Below, piece after piece: positions 36,102 through 46,189 of a stretch of DNA of 64,000 bases. Origin of the DNA: Ephemeroptericola cinctiostellae. Its GTDB lineage: Bacteria > Pseudomonadota > Gammaproteobacteria > Burkholderiales > Burkholderiaceae. Both the position numbers and the translations under genes were made by a program. Within the stretch, counting starts at the first letter, position 1; each line of letters begins with the position of its first letter. The stretch is taken from NCBI RefSeq assembly GCF_003339525.1, contig NZ_CP031124.1:1860001-1924000 (forward strand), given 5' to 3'. The notes under the pieces were generated by a model. The model was not told the DNA's origin. It saw nothing but the letters and a program-made list of their open reading frames with translations, and ran no database searches.

Positions 36102-36129
36102 CCCATGTTTGATCCAGATGAAACATGGG
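36102..36129. other. Hairpin just after glnA
   Basis: CCCATGTTT and AAACATGGG form a perfect 9-base stem with a 10-base loop, about 50 bases past the glnA stop. No T-run follows, so a role in message stability is more likely than termination. Confidence 0.5.
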
Positions 36130-36176
36130 AGCGACCCATGCAACACCCAAATCAAACGGTGTTTGCTCAATCAAAA

Positions 36177-37586
36177 TTACAAGCTGTAATACATTTCAAA
36201 TTCTAAAGGATGAGTTGTCATGCGCATTTTGTTCACATCTTCCATTTTCAGGGCAATGTACGCATCCAACATTTCATCCGTAAACACACCGCCGCGCGTC
36301 AAAAACTCACGATCGTTTTCCAACGCTTCCAACGCCTGCTCCAAACTGCTACAAACAGTTGGGATTTGCGCGTCTTCTTCTGGTGGCAAGTCGTACAAAT
36401 TCTTAGTGGCTGGGTCGCCAGGGTGGATTTTGTTTTGAATACCGTCCAAGCCCGCCATCAGCAAGGCTGAGAAACACAAGTACGGGTTCGCCATTGGATC
36501 TGGGAAACGCGCTTCAATGCGGCGACCTTTTGGATTCGCAACGAATGGAATGCGAATTGAAGCCGAGCGGTTTTTCGCAGAGTACGCTAATTTAACAGGC
36601 GCTTCGTAATGTGGCACGAGGCGTTTGTATGAGTTGGTTGAAGGATTAGTGATCGCATTCAATGCACGCGCATGCTTGATGATGCCGCCGATGTAGTACA
36701 AAGCCGTTTCTGACAAACCCGCATAGCCGTCACCTGCGAAGGTGTTTACGCCGTCTTTCCAAATCGATTGGTGAACGTGCATGCCTGAGCCGTTGTCGCC
36801 GACCACTGGTTTTGGCATGAACGTGGCGGTTTTGCCGTAGGCATGAGACACATTAAATACGATGTATTTCAAGATTTGAGTCCAGTCCGCGCGTTGAACC
36901 AAAGTCGAGAATTTAGTACCAATTTCATTTTGACCTTGACCTGCCACTTCATGGTGGTGCACTTCAACAGGCACGCCCATTTGTTCGAGCAACAAGCACA
37001 TTTCAGAACGGATGTCTTGGAACGTGTCGGTTGGCGCCACGGGGAAGTAGCCGCCTTTGGTACCTGGGCGATGACCCAAATTGCCGCCATCCGTTTTCAC
37101 AGAAGAAGACCAGCCTGCCTCTTCAGAACCGATGCGCACGAAACAGCCTTGCATGTCGGTTTTGTAGCGAATTGAATCAAAAATAAAGAATTCAGGTTCT
37201 GGACCGAAAAAGGCCGTATCGCCAATGCCTGTTGATTTAAGGTAAGCTTCAGCACGTTTAGCAATCGAACGTGGATCACGTTCGTAACCTTTGCCATCGG
37301 CTGGGTCAATCACGTCACATGTCAAAATCAACGTGGTTTCTGCCGTGAATGGGTCGAGGTTCGCTGTTGATGGATCAGGAATCAACAACATGTCAGACGC
37401 TTCAATCCCTTTCCACCCGGCAATAGAAGAACCATCAAATGCTTGTCCTGATTCAAATTTGTCTTCATCAAAAGCAGATACAGGCACAGAAACGTGCTGC
37501 TCTTTGCCTTTGGTGTCCGTAAAACGGAAATCGATGAATTTCACATCTTGATCCTTGATCAATTGCATTACTTTTGCAACACTCAT
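36177..37586 (-). CDS. glnA: Glutamine synthetase type I
   Basis: A 469-residue dodecameric enzyme that makes glutamine from glutamate, ammonium and ATP. The N-terminal beta-grasp region has [17 protein letters not shown]; the catalytic domain has the ATP-binding [18 protein letters not shown] segment and the latch. The adenylylation loop NLYDLPPEE carries the tyrosine modified by GlnE in GSI-beta enzymes. AGGAG is eight bases before the ATG. The upstream region holds NtrC-like sites, so it is likely induced on nitrogen limitation. It heads the glnA, DUF4124, ntrB, ntrC block. Confidence 0.98.
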   Translation of the reverse strand: MSVAKVMQLIKDQDVKFIDFRFTDTKGKEQHVSVPVSAFDEDKFESGQAFDGSSIAGWKGIEASDMLLIPDPSTANLDPFTAETTLILTCDVIDPADGKGYERDPRSIAKRAEAYLKSTGIGDTAFFGPEPEFFIFDSIRYKTDMQGCFVRIGSEEAGWSSSVKTDGGNLGHRPGTKGGYFPVAPTDTFQDIRSEMCLLLEQMGVPVEVHHHEVAGQGQNEIGTKFSTLVQRADWTQILKYIVFNVSHAYGKTATFMPKPVVGDNGSGMHVHQSIWKDGVNTFAGDGYAGLSETALYYIGGIIKHARALNAITNPSTNSYKRLVPHYEAPVKLAYSAKNRSASIRIPFVANPKGRRIEARFPDPMANPYLCFSALLMAGLDGIQNKIHPGDPATKNLYDLPPEEDAQIPTVCSSLEQALEALENDREFLTRGGVFTDEMLDAYIALKMEDVNKMRMTTHPLEFEMYYSL

Positions 37587-37679
37587 TATTCGCTCCTAAA
37601 TAGCTACACTTGCGTGTAATTGACGTGTAAAAAATTGACAAAACAACCCGCGAAACGGAGAACCGTTCACATAACCGAT

Positions 37680-37702
37680 GCTTGCTTTACAGCAAGCTTT
37701 TT
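37680..37702. other. Hairpin in the glnA leader
   Basis: GCTTGC and GCAAGC form a perfect stem around TTTACA, with TTTTT following on the plus strand. If transcription of glnA starts near 37736, this hairpin lies in its 5' untranslated region. In the plus direction it would be terminator-like, but no plus-strand gene feeds into it. Confidence 0.4.
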
Positions 37703-37742
37703 CAAAACTGATGTGTGAAATATTAAGACAATTCGACGACTC

Positions 37743-37823
37743 ATTATAGACTCATTTTGGTGCAAAACACACATTCAAGCACCAAATTGGTGCATTAAAT
37801 TGAATGCGCATGCTTTTGGTGCA
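37743..37823 (-). promoter_or_regulatory. glnA promoter region with three NtrC-like sites
   Basis: A perfect palindrome GCACC-AAATT-GGTGC at 37779-37793 fits the NtrC operator pattern. Flanking it are GGTGC half-site arrays at 37750-37763 and 37808-37822, so the three centres are about 29 bases apart. On the minus strand a TATAAT at 37748-37743 has no good -35 partner, as expected of an activated sigma70-type promoter. I found no GG-N10-GC sigma54 element near it. The match to NtrC sites is seen in the sequence; use by NtrC is inference. Confidence 0.6.
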
Positions 37824-37867
37824 TCGCTTCGCTGATCTATAAAAATACGCATTGGGATGAGGAGCTA

Positions 37868-38494
37868 CTATTTATTTTTATTTTGTAAACTCAAAAATAT
37901 CAATGCCGTCATCAGCGCATCGTTGTAAGCATCATGCGCAGCCCAGATGGGCAGATTCAAAGTATTGATAATCGTTTTAAAACTCAAATCAATGTCACCC
38001 TGCCCCAGCTGTTTACTCCGAAAATCATGAAACATCGGTGCAACATCAATGACTTTATTGGGTAGTTTAATTCCAATAATGGGCTGAATGAGTCGATTAA
38101 TCATGTCTTGGTCAAACTTGATGTTATAACCGACCAACGGTCGAGCACCAATGAAATTTAAAAGCTTTTCAGTGGCTTCTGCGGGAGATAAACCATCTTG
38201 CACATCGGCTTCTCTTAAGCGATGAATCCGAATGCTTTCGGGGTTAAGCGCAGTGAGCGGACACAAAGTCAAGTTCAGCCGTTCACTGCTCATGATCTTG
38301 GTGCCAACAATTTTCACCGCCGCAATGGTAATGATATGGTCTTTTTTACGATCCAACCCTGTGGTTTCACAATCCAAACTCACCCACTCTTGTTCAGGCG
38401 GCGGTGCAAACAAAAAGTTATAACTTGTATTGGTCAATTGCCGTTGCAATCGCCTTGTTTTGAAACCCAACCAAGCTTGAAAGCCAAAAAACAT
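37868..38494 (-). CDS. DEDDh-type 3'-5' exonuclease
   Basis: A 208-residue protein of the DnaQ-like exonuclease family. Motif I is SLDCETTGLD, motif II lies in LVGYNIKFDQDM, and motif III is HDAYNDALMT with the histidine general base. It is encoded 9 bases downstream of the CBS/DUF294 gene, and this pair recurs next to the acetate permease actP in many proteobacteria. AGGAG precedes the ATG by seven bases. The substrate (DNA, RNA or a small nucleotide) is unknown; a role with the neighbouring signalling protein is possible. Confidence 0.85.
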   Translation of the reverse strand: MFFGFQAWLGFKTRRLQRQLTNTSYNFLFAPPPEQEWVSLDCETTGLDRKKDHIITIAAVKIVGTKIMSSERLNLTLCPLTALNPESIRIHRLREADVQDGLSPAEATEKLLNFIGARPLVGYNIKFDQDMINRLIQPIIGIKLPNKVIDVAPMFHDFRSKQLGQGDIDLSFKTIINTLNLPIWAAHDAYNDALMTALIFLSLQNKNK

Positions 38495-38503
38495 GTCTTT
38501 CTC

Positions 38504-40312
38504 CTAAAATACATTCAGGTGGAAATGTTTAGAAACAAAAGCACGGAACTCTTTGGCAATGTGTAAACAGTCTTTTAATAAATCACGTTCAAGCGCACTC
38601 AAATCATCGGGTTTAATGGCCGCGCCACCCGCGGTGTTGAGGTTCAAGCTGCTCTTTAAGCGCAAAGCAAGCAAGAAATACAAGGCTTCAATCAAATTGC
38701 GTCCCGTATCAGCCTCTAAGACGTGCGCGGCAACGAGGCTTTCAATTCGACTCTTTGTGCTGGTTTCAATGCAGCCTTGCTCCAGAGCCAAACTGCGCAC
38801 CCCATGCACGATCGGGAAAATACCCGCTTTTTTCAAATCCATGTCATTGGACTCAGTATGTCCAATGGGCAAAATTTTACGCCACCACGAGGGCTCAGCA
38901 TCACCAAACAAATTCACGGCTTGCGCAAACCGATTGATAAAACCCGCATAATCGCGCGGGCCATGAATCAAATGTTGTTGTACGTCTTCGAACAATGTCA
39001 CATCACCGCTGACCACTTTCGCATCCAAGAACGTCGACAAATAAACGGGGGCTTGCGGATCACTTGAGAACACCCATTCAGTGATTGTTTTCTTAAAGTC
39101 GCCACATTGCTGGCGCCAAATGGGATTGCTCATCATCATTTGACCCGAGCACAAGGGATAACCCATGATGGCCAATTCTTCATTGAAGCGAGCACAAATG
39201 CCTTCCACCCCATCAAAACTAAAGCCATCACGCAACAACAACGCGTTGTCTTGATCTGTGCGCAGCACCTGTTCGCCACGCCCTTCGCTGCCCATGACCA
39301 ACACACAACTGTTCAATTGCACATCCATGGGTGCAATTAAAGACCATAATTTAGAAAAAATTTGTAAATTCAATTCTTGAACCATTCGACCAATCACCGA
39401 CACTTTCACACCAGAACCATGCTGTGTCCGAATGAATTTTTCAATTTGACCGGCCGCCGTACGCAGTTCAACAATGTCCTCAGCCATATCAATCTGTAAA
39501 GCGATCAAATGTGAATGATTTGAAAAGAAACTCATTAAATCGAGCTGACCCAACACACCCACAATGCCCCCATGCTCAGTCACGACCAAACGGTGAACCC
39601 GATGACGAATCATCATGAGCAAAGCTTCAGTGATGTCATCATTCACATCAACCGTCAACAGATCAAAGCGCGATGCTTCTTTGACGGGCATGGCTTTTAA
39701 ATCTCGATCAAGCAAAACTGCATCACATAAATTGGTGTTGGTGAACACGCCCGACAGCTCACCATCCCTGACCAACACATGTGAGGCATTGCGTTCACGC
39801 AAAATACGCGTCGCGTCAAACACGCTCATCTCGCCATCCACAAAAAAAGGCTTACGCAAATAAGCATCTTTGACCTTGGCCATGATGAAGCCTTGCAACT
39901 CACGCTGTTGATCGCCAGAAGCCGCAGCACTCAAACGTTCAGAAATATCGGCAAACAACAAAGAGCCAAAACGTGAGTTATCTGCGGCAAGTTGGCGAAT
40001 TAAACGGGCAGGCAGCAAATAAGCAACCACCTCTTCAGCGGCAACATACCTGAACTCTGTGCGACCAATCGTAATCAACTTCCCATCAAACCAATCGGTG
40101 GCGCCAAACGATGAAACAAAAGCATTGCCACGAAACTGATGCACCTCCCCTTTGATCACCAAAAACAATGGGGAATTTTTATCGACGTCTGCATTGATGA
40201 TTTCAGCACCTTTTGGATAATAAGCAACATCAAGCGATTGCTTTATTTTATCCTGCTCTAATACAGTTAAAGCGTCAAATGGCGACGTATTAAAATCAAA
40301 TGAAGTTGGCAC
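38504..40312 (-). CDS. cNMP-binding/CBS/DUF294 nucleotidyltransferase-like protein
   Basis: A 602-residue cytosolic protein. Residues 10-125 form a cyclic-nucleotide-binding-like domain, 150-265 a CBS-domain pair (RERNASHVLVRDGELSGVFT; MIRHRVHRLVVTEHGG), 300-440 the DUF294 nucleotidyltransferase-like domain with VMGSEGRGEQ and DQDNALL, and the last 140 the DUF294 C-terminal domain. The GTG at 40312 is preferred because AAGGGGG is five bases upstream and VPTSFDFNTSPFDAL is the usual family start; an ATG eight codons earlier is possible. It is probably a regulator linked to acetate metabolism; its ligand is unknown. Confidence 0.83.
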   Translation of the reverse strand: MPTSFDFNTSPFDALTVLEQDKIKQSLDVAYYPKGAEIINADVDKNSPLFLVIKGEVHQFRGNAFVSSFGATDWFDGKLITIGRTEFRYVAAEEVVAYLLPARLIRQLAADNSRFGSLLFADISERLSAAASGDQQRELQGFIMAKVKDAYLRKPFFVDGEMSVFDATRILRERNASHVLVRDGELSGVFTNTNLCDAVLLDRDLKAMPVKEASRFDLLTVDVNDDITEALLMMIRHRVHRLVVTEHGGIVGVLGQLDLMSFFSNHSHLIALQIDMAEDIVELRTAAGQIEKFIRTQHGSGVKVSVIGRMVQELNLQIFSKLWSLIAPMDVQLNSCVLVMGSEGRGEQVLRTDQDNALLLRDGFSFDGVEGICARFNEELAIMGYPLCSGQMMMSNPIWRQQCGDFKKTITEWVFSSDPQAPVYLSTFLDAKVVSGDVTLFEDVQQHLIHGPRDYAGFINRFAQAVNLFGDAEPSWWRKILPIGHTESNDMDLKKAGIFPIVHGVRSLALEQGCIETSTKSRIESLVAAHVLEADTGRNLIEALYFLLALRLKSSLNLNTAGGAAIKPDDLSALERDLLKDCLHIAKEFRAFVSKHFHLNVF

Positions 40313-40385
40313 AGATCCCCCTTTTTTTAGCACCATGTGAAGTTTATTTTAATCTTCTAATGATCATTATTCCACTCTTTTGCAA

Positions 40386-40413
40386 CAAAGCCCCTGATAA
40401 CTCAGGGGCTTTG
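40386..40413 (-). terminator. Terminator of the actP operon
   Basis: A perfect 12-base stem, CAAAGCCCCTGA with its complement, around a TAAC loop, 48 bases past the actP stop. T-rich sequence follows on both strands, so it may act in both directions. Confidence 0.85.
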
Positions 40414-40460
40414 TTTTCAAACATGCACAGATTGTTAAAAATCCATTACAGCATCACAGA

Positions 40461-42209
40461 TCAGTGACCAGAAGCACCTGAAGCACCAATGCCTGTTTCT
40501 GAACGTACTTTTTGTGCAGCAAAACCAGCTTTATCGATTGCAGCACGATCTGATTTATCAGTGATCGAGAAAAACCAAATACTGATGAAACCAATGGCCA
40601 TTGAGAACAATGCGGGTGAAGTGTATGGGAACAATGCACTGCCTTTTGGATTCAACAACACCGCTTCCCAGATTGCTGGAGACACAACAGTCAAAGCCAC
40701 TGCCGAGAATAAACCTAAAAAGCCACCAATTGTTGCGCCACGTGTTGTGACACCTTTCCACAACACCGACATGAACAACACAGGGAAGTTAGCCGATGCA
40801 GCGATTGCAAAAGCCAAAGACACCATGAACGCAATGTTTTGCTTCTCAAATGTGATGCCCAAGATAACAGCCACAATACCCAAGCACACGGTCGTGATTT
40901 TAGAGATACGGAGTTCGTCTGCACTGCTTGCATTGCCTTTTTTAATCACAGTTGCATACAAATCATGAGCCACAGCAGATGCACCTGACAAAGTCAAACC
41001 AGCCACCACCGCCAAGATCGTTGCAAAGGCCACTGCAGAGATAAAGCCCAAGAACAAGTTACCACCGACAGCATTCGCTAAGTGAATCGCAGCCATGTTA
41101 CCGCCACCGATCAAACCACCTTTTGCATCCAAGAAATCAGGATTGGTGCTGACCAAAACGATTGCGCCGAAACCAATGATGAATGTCAAAATATAGAAGT
41201 AACCGATCCAAGTCGTTGCCCAGAACACTGATTTACGAGCTTCTTTTGCATTAGGTACAGTGAAAAAGCGCATCATGATGTGTGGCAAACCAGCTGTACC
41301 GAACATCAAAGCCATACCGAAAGAAATACCAGAAATCGGATCTTTAATGAACGAGCCAGGCCCCATGATTGAGAAACCTTTGGCTGCGGCGACCGCTGCA
41401 ACATCTTTACCTGCGGCTGTTGCATCTGCAATCAACTTAGCATCTTTGCCTGCCACCATCGCTTTGATTTCAACCGCTCGAGCAAACAAAGCTTCGAAAC
41501 TAAAGCCGAACTGCGCCATCACCATGAATGCCATGAAACTTGCACCTGCCAACAACATGCATGCTTTGATGATTTGTACCCAAGTGGTCGCCGTCATACC
41601 GCCGAACAACACATAAACCATCATCAATGCACCCACGATGATCACTGCATGCCAGTACTCCATGCCGAACAAGAGCTTGATCAACTGACCTGCACCCACC
41701 ATTTGTGCAATCAAGTAAAACGCCACCACAACCAAAGTTGACGTTGCTGCAAAAATACGCACAGGTGCTTGATTAAAGCGATAGGCGGCCACGTCTGCAA
41801 AAGTAAAACGACCCAAATTGCGCAGGCGTTCTGCCATCAAGAATGTGATCACAGGCCAACCGACCAAGAAACCGATCGAGTAAATCAAGCCATCATAACC
41901 ATTCGCCATCACCGCAGCAGAAATACCGAGGAATGATGCCGCTGACATGTAGTCACCTGCAATGGCCAAGCCATTTTGGAAACCTGTGATGCCACCACCG
42001 CCCGTGTAAAAGTCAGCGGCTGATTTGGTTTTCGCCGCAGCCCACTTGGTAATGAATAAAGTCATGATCACAAAAGCAATGAACATGATGATTGCAGTCC
42101 AGTTGGTGGCTTGCTTTTCAGCTTGCCCTAAATCAGCACCTGCTGCCATCACCACATTTGCAAAACCCATTAATGCTGATGCACCGAATAATTTTGTCAT
42201 TAATTTCAT
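40461..42209 (-). CDS. actP: Cation/acetate symporter
   Basis: A 582-residue member of the sodium:solute symporter family with about thirteen membrane segments and an N-terminal hydrophobic stretch. [25 protein letters not shown] near residue 70 and the later [24 protein letters not shown] segment are typical of ActP. It imports acetate and other short acids. Its ATG shares a base with the stop codon of the DUF485 gene upstream, a sign of translational coupling. GAGGTGA precedes the ATG. A strong terminator follows. Confidence 0.95.
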   Translation of the reverse strand: MKLMTKLFGASALMGFANVVMAAGADLGQAEKQATNWTAIIMFIAFVIMTLFITKWAAAKTKSAADFYTGGGGITGFQNGLAIAGDYMSAASFLGISAAVMANGYDGLIYSIGFLVGWPVITFLMAERLRNLGRFTFADVAAYRFNQAPVRIFAATSTLVVVAFYLIAQMVGAGQLIKLLFGMEYWHAVIIVGALMMVYVLFGGMTATTWVQIIKACMLLAGASFMAFMVMAQFGFSFEALFARAVEIKAMVAGKDAKLIADATAAGKDVAAVAAAKGFSIMGPGSFIKDPISGISFGMALMFGTAGLPHIMMRFFTVPNAKEARKSVFWATTWIGYFYILTFIIGFGAIVLVSTNPDFLDAKGGLIGGGNMAAIHLANAVGGNLFLGFISAVAFATILAVVAGLTLSGASAVAHDLYATVIKKGNASSADELRISKITTVCLGIVAVILGITFEKQNIAFMVSLAFAIAASANFPVLFMSVLWKGVTTRGATIGGFLGLFSAVALTVVSPAIWEAVLLNPKGSALFPYTSPALFSMAIGFISIWFFSITDKSDRAAIDKAGFAAQKVRSETGIGASGASGH

Positions 42210-42514
42210 TACATCACCTCTTTACGGATTTTTTCAGTGAGCTCATCAAATTCACCATTGGCACGACGAACATACAAACCTGTGATCAGAATGGTGAAGA
42301 TAATCACGCCAAAACCAATCGGCATGCCCAATGTGGTCACACCAGCACCAATTTTTGAGAACATGAGTTCTTTATTAAAGGAATTGAGCAATGTATAACC
42401 GTAATACACGATCATCATTAACCATGTGAGCATCCAGCCGTAAGAAGAGCGAGTCTTGACCAATTTTTGATAATCGGCATTTGACTCTATCCTTTGTACA
42501 AGATCGTCTTTCAT
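42209..42514 (-). CDS. DUF485 membrane protein (YjcH-like)
   Basis: A 101-residue protein with two hydrophobic segments (about residues 25-45 and 58-80), the size and build of YjcH. Such proteins are nearly always encoded just before actP and are thought to support the symporter. GGAGACAAC precedes the ATG. The residue run [14 protein letters not shown] is the conserved N-terminal signature. It overlaps actP by one base. Confidence 0.93.
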   Translation of the reverse strand: MKDDLVQRIESNADYQKLVKTRSSYGWMLTWLMMIVYYGYTLLNSFNKELMFSKIGAGVTTLGMPIGFGVIIFTILITGLYVRRANGEFDELTEKIRKEVM

Positions 42515-42967
42515 TGTTGTCTCCTGTTTTTGTGGGTCATTGCCCCGCTAACATTGTTGTAAAAATAACTTTTTGAACATCTGCGGTTTTGATTGCGGAC
42601 ATTACAGGGCTCAATTTAGACTCAAATACTTACAAGGGGCTGAATCTAAAAAAACAAAATAAACATCCAAAACACCATTCGATCACTCACGACAACGTTA
42701 AATACGCCCCCTTTGAGCCTGTTGGAAAACACAAATGAAATTGATTTTAAATATAAAAAAGCCCCATACATTGGGGCTTTTCAAGAAAAATACAACTTAC
42801 GACAAGTTTAGAATTAAATAAGTGAAAACCACTGGGCTTATACATTAAAAGCTAAAATTCAATAAAAAACCCGATAAAACATTTGCTTCAAATAATTGAG
42901 ATAAGAAATACAGCAAGCCAAACCAGTCAGCCCAACTCAACCAATTAAAATATAAAGCAATTAAATG
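42515..42967. other. Intergenic region between phaR and the actP operon
   Basis: The 453-base region holds the phaR terminator at 42755-42784 and, closer to 42515, the presumed promoter of the DUF485-actP operon. Apart from AT-rich stretches nothing else stands out; no coding frame is supported. Confidence 0.5.
42755..42784 (-). terminator. Terminator after phaR
   Basis: AAAAGCCCC and GGGGCTTTT around a short loop, with a six-base T-run on the minus strand. It lies about 185 bases after the phaR stop. Confidence 0.85.
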
Positions 42968-43507
42968 CTACTGATCATCGGACTTAACTTCAGGCTTGGT
43001 ATTAAATCCTTTAAAAATGGCACTGGTTTGTTGATTCATTTGTTCTTGCATTTGAATGAACATGTTTTTACTTTGCTCTATGTAGTTCCCCATCATTCCC
43101 TGCATCATGGGTGCTTGCATCGACAAGAGTTGTTGCCAAGCGTCATTGTTAACTGCATGTTGAGATTGGGCTGATAAATTGCTTTGAATTTCAGCAAATG
43201 CTTGCATGTTTTTTTCAAGGTAGCTGCCCAACATCCCTTGCATTGCATTGCCATAAGAGCGAATGATTTGCGACAATACCGTGGAAGAAAACAAGGGTAG
43301 ACCGCCCGCTTCTTCTTCTAAAATGATCTGCAACAAAATGCTTCGAGTGAGGTTTTCATTGCTTTTTACATCCACCACTTCAAACACTTCATTGGCCAGT
43401 ACCATTTGTTTAACATCAGCCAGTGTGATGTATGTGCTGGTGTGGGTGTCATACAAACGACGATTGGGATATTTTTTAATGATGCGTTGGTCGCTGCGTT
43501 TGCGCAT
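42968..43507 (-). CDS. phaR: Polyhydroxyalkanoate synthesis repressor
   Basis: A 179-residue DNA-binding protein. The N-terminal PHB/PHA accumulation regulator domain reads RIIKKYPNRRLYDTHTSTYITL, followed by the second conserved block with RSILLQIILEEE. The C-terminal third is rich in glutamine and methionine and helical, as in PhaR proteins that bind PHA granules. PhaR represses phasin and its own gene until it is titrated by polymer. AGGAG is seven bases before the ATG. No pha synthase genes lie in the window. Confidence 0.94.
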   Translation of the reverse strand: MRKRSDQRIIKKYPNRRLYDTHTSTYITLADVKQMVLANEVFEVVDVKSNENLTRSILLQIILEEEAGGLPLFSSTVLSQIIRSYGNAMQGMLGSYLEKNMQAFAEIQSNLSAQSQHAVNNDAWQQLLSMQAPMMQGMMGNYIEQSKNMFIQMQEQMNQQTSAIFKGFNTKPEVKSDDQ

Positions 43508-43639
43508 GTGTGTGCTCCTGTCTTTTTTTTAATGATTAAAATCAATGGTTCGGCGGCTTTTTTTTACTCTTGTTGATGCACTTTACCAGTGCAGGCGTGG
43601 TTCTGTCCACTACTTTTGCACAGCAGCAAAAAACGCAAG

Positions 43640-44500
43640 TCATTCCCCTCCAAGGTTAATTTGTTGCACCCGAACATCCTTTTGCCCACTGAGGGTTTGC
43701 CAATGCTCATCACTGTATTGACTGAGTAATGAAGCATACCAATGGCTATAACCCTCGATGCGCTGTGGATTTAATCCCTGTCGGGCAAACAGCACATCTT
43801 TGGTATAGCGGGCAACAGGGGCACCACTGTCTATGATCTGTACATTTTCATCTAGCAGTGCACGAATGTGCTGCACCACAAAAGGATAATGGGTACAGCC
43901 CAGTACGACCACATCGGCTTGCGCCGCTTGAACAGGTTCAATGTATTGTTTGATTAAGTCCAAGGTATCAGGGGCATTCATCAAACCAGCATCAATTCGT
44001 TCCGCCAAACCGACACAAGGAATTGACACAACCGTCATATTTAACTCAGGCAAAATCGTTCGTTTCAGTAATGCTTCATACTTCGCACTCCCCACTGTTC
44101 GTGCGGTTGCCAGCATGGCGATGCTGTGATTTTTGGTCAAAAGCAACGCAGGTTTGATGGCGGGTTCGAGCCCAACAATAAACACGTCAGGGTATACACC
44201 CCGCAAATGCGTGGCCGCCGCTGCAGTCGCTGTATTGCATGCGATCACAATCGCCTTACAACCTTGTGCCAAAAACCAATCAAACATCTGCACCATGCGC
44301 GCCTGAATCCAAGCCTCAGGCTTATCGCCATAGGGCACATTCGCATTGTCTGCCACATAGATGAAGTCTTCATGCGGTAAAGTGGCACGCAAATGCCGCC
44401 AAACGCTCAAACCACCAATACCTGAATCAAACACACCAATCGGTGCGCAGGCCTGTGCCGCCAAACTGGGGCCTTGAGCTGCACGTAGAGATGTCGTCAT
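43640..44500 (-). CDS. murI: Glutamate racemase
   Basis: A 286-residue enzyme that makes D-glutamate for peptidoglycan. The two catalytic cysteines are in IACNTATAAAA and VLGCTHYPF, and the N-terminal IGVFDSGIGGLSVWR block and NVPYGDK segment are typical. About 20 extra residues precede the conserved core. The ATG overlaps the stop of the upstream DUF455 gene by four bases, so the pair is translationally coupled. Confidence 0.96.
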   Translation of the reverse strand: MTTSLRAAQGPSLAAQACAPIGVFDSGIGGLSVWRHLRATLPHEDFIYVADNANVPYGDKPEAWIQARMVQMFDWFLAQGCKAIVIACNTATAAAATHLRGVYPDVFIVGLEPAIKPALLLTKNHSIAMLATARTVGSAKYEALLKRTILPELNMTVVSIPCVGLAERIDAGLMNAPDTLDLIKQYIEPVQAAQADVVVLGCTHYPFVVQHIRALLDENVQIIDSGAPVARYTKDVLFARQGLNPQRIEGYSHWYASLLSQYSDEHWQTLSGQKDVRVQQINLGGE

Positions 44501-45369
44501 ATCGCCGCCAAAGCCGTGAGTTCTTCCTCAAAAAAGCCCGCTGCCCGTCGGGCAGTCAAATTAAATGGAGGGCGCAAACGCGGTGCATTGTACAGCTCCG
44601 CCAAAGCACGGTATTGCATAACTGGATTCTGGCTGTTGAGCTCACACGCATAAATAAACCAGCGATTACCCAGTGCCACATGTCCAATTTCATCATGTAA
44701 AATAATGCCCACAATGTCCGCCCCTCGCACATCTCCAGCAGCCCGCAATTTATCACGCATCAACGGGCATGCGTCCAAGCCACGCGCCTCCAACGTCCGA
44801 GGCACCATCGCCATGCGATCGCCCAAAGAAGATGCGGTCTTTTCTGCCATGTCCCACAAACCATTGTGTGCGGGAAAATCACCGTAATCCGCACCCATGC
44901 CCCGCAAGTGCTCGCGCAACAGCGAGAAATGGTATGACTCTTCAAATGCCACCCGCCACCAATCCCAATAAAAAGCGTCAGGTAAGCCTGCAAACCGCAC
45001 CATCACATCCAAAGCCAAATTGATCGCATTAAATTCAATGTGCGCCAAAGCGTGAATCATCGCCTGTCGCCCTTCAAGCGAATGCGCACGACGGCGTGGC
45101 ACATCCAAAGCAGACATGAGCTCGGGCTTCGCAGGACGACCTGGGCATTGTGTGGTGAACACCAAATCATCCAGAAAAGAACGTTCAACATCCAAAACCA
45201 CCTCACCGGCCTGTATTTTGGCTTGTAAAGCCAAACACAAACGCCTTTTTTCATCAAGGTCTGCACATGCTAAAACGACCAAAGCGGCGGCACGCAGCTC
45301 AAGCGCATCCTGTGTTTGGAGCCATGGAAAACCCTGTTCACCCAGCAATTCGGGTAATTGTTGCATCAT
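44497..45369 (-). CDS. DUF455 ferritin-like protein
   Basis: A 290-residue helical protein of the DUF455 ferritin-like family. Candidate metal ligands occur in the ExxH-like pattern: HALAHIEFNAIN near residue 110, EESYHFSLLREHL near 150 and LHDEIGHVALGNRWF near 220. This resembles a di-iron four-helix bundle. Its reaction is not known. The start MMQQLPELLG at 45369 is preferred over a longer frame with 14 hydrophobic extra residues. It is coupled to murI downstream; the pairing has no obvious metabolic logic. Confidence 0.82.
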   Translation of the reverse strand: MMQQLPELLGEQGFPWLQTQDALELRAAALVVLACADLDEKRRLCLALQAKIQAGEVVLDVERSFLDDLVFTTQCPGRPAKPELMSALDVPRRRAHSLEGRQAMIHALAHIEFNAINLALDVMVRFAGLPDAFYWDWWRVAFEESYHFSLLREHLRGMGADYGDFPAHNGLWDMAEKTASSLGDRMAMVPRTLEARGLDACPLMRDKLRAAGDVRGADIVGIILHDEIGHVALGNRWFIYACELNSQNPVMQYRALAELYNAPRLRPPFNLTARRAAGFFEEELTALAAI

Positions 45370-45533
45370 AACCAGCACATCCGTAAGTAAAAAGGAAACA
45401 CGTAAAATCAATATTCTATCTGTTTTTATTCTTCATGGGCTGTGCAGCTCATCTTATCCCCCCATAAACCGCTACAAACCACAGTCTGGTGACTTCAAAT
45501 CAGATAATCGACGCAAACAATGCAATAAAAACA

Positions 45534-45561
45534 TTGAAAACCTTGCATGAGCAGGTACAAT
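45534..45561 (+). promoter_or_regulatory. Sigma70-like promoter of the carbonic anhydrase gene
   Basis: TTGAAA at 45534-45539 and TACAAT at 45556-45561 are separated by 16 bases, and the -10 box lies 46 bases before the ATG of the gamma carbonic anhydrase gene. Confidence 0.6.
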
Positions 45562-45607
45562 TGATTCGATTAGACACAACCATTTTTTGACTTTAAATGA
45601 GATCACC

Positions 45608-46129
45608 ATGCCCATTTATGCATTTCATTCATTCCGTCCGACCCTTGCTGATGCAACCTTCGTTGCCCCAACTGCGGTTTTAATCGGTCAAGTTATTTTG
45701 CACTCGGGTGCAAATATTTGGTACGGCGCCGTATTGCGTGGGGACAATGAGCCCATCACCATTGGTGAAAACAGCAATATTCAAGAAAACTCTATTTTGC
45801 ACACCGACATGGGCTGCCCTTTGACCATCGGCGCACAAGTCACCATTGGTCACGGTGTCACACTGCACGGTTGCACGATTGGCGACAACAGCTTGATTGG
45901 CATGGGTGCAATTGTCCTGAATCGGGCAGTCATTGGTAAAAATTCGATTGTTGGCGCGGGCGCTTTGGTCACCGAAGGTAAAATATTCCCCGATGGTGCA
46001 CTGATTGTCGGCTCGCCTGCTAAAATGGCGCGCATGTTAACGGATGAAGAAACAGCCAAATTGCCAAACAATGCTTTGCATTATGCGGCACGCGGACAAG
46101 ATTACTTGACCCACACACACGAAATTTAA
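45608..46129 (+). CDS. Gamma-class carbonic anhydrase family protein
   Basis: A 173-residue left-handed beta-helix protein built of hexapeptide repeats. The three zinc-ligand histidines are visible in ILHTDMG, TIGHGVTLHG. The YrdA/CaiE-type family includes proven gamma carbonic anhydrases, but many members have no measured activity. The ATG at 45608 is chosen since the upstream frame begins with a TTG in noncoding AT-rich DNA. It stands in its own transcript, divergent from the DUF455 gene and 60 bases before the sigma factor gene. Confidence 0.88.
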   Translation: MPIYAFHSFRPTLADATFVAPTAVLIGQVILHSGANIWYGAVLRGDNEPITIGENSNIQENSILHTDMGCPLTIGAQVTIGHGVTLHGCTIGDNSLIGMGAIVLNRAVIGKNSIVGAGALVTEGKIFPDGALIVGSPAKMARMLTDEETAKLPNNALHYAARGQDYLTHTHEI

Positions 46130-46189
46130 TAAAAATAAAGGCCACCATTCAAGGTTGCAGCATTAAACCACGCAAGCTTGCCCTTAAAG

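Larger units (their letters stand above)
35768..36176. other. Intergenic region between glnA and the DUF4124 gene
   Basis: This 409-base gap holds the glnA terminator at 35891-35930 and a second hairpin at 36102-36129. The remainder is AT-rich and probably includes the promoter of the DUF4124 gene. No coding frame is convincing. Confidence 0.5.

Noticed and set aside
37587..37867. Sigma54 promoter upstream of glnA
   Set aside because: I looked for GG-N10-GC on the minus strand and found no convincing match; a pattern scan with a weight matrix would settle it.
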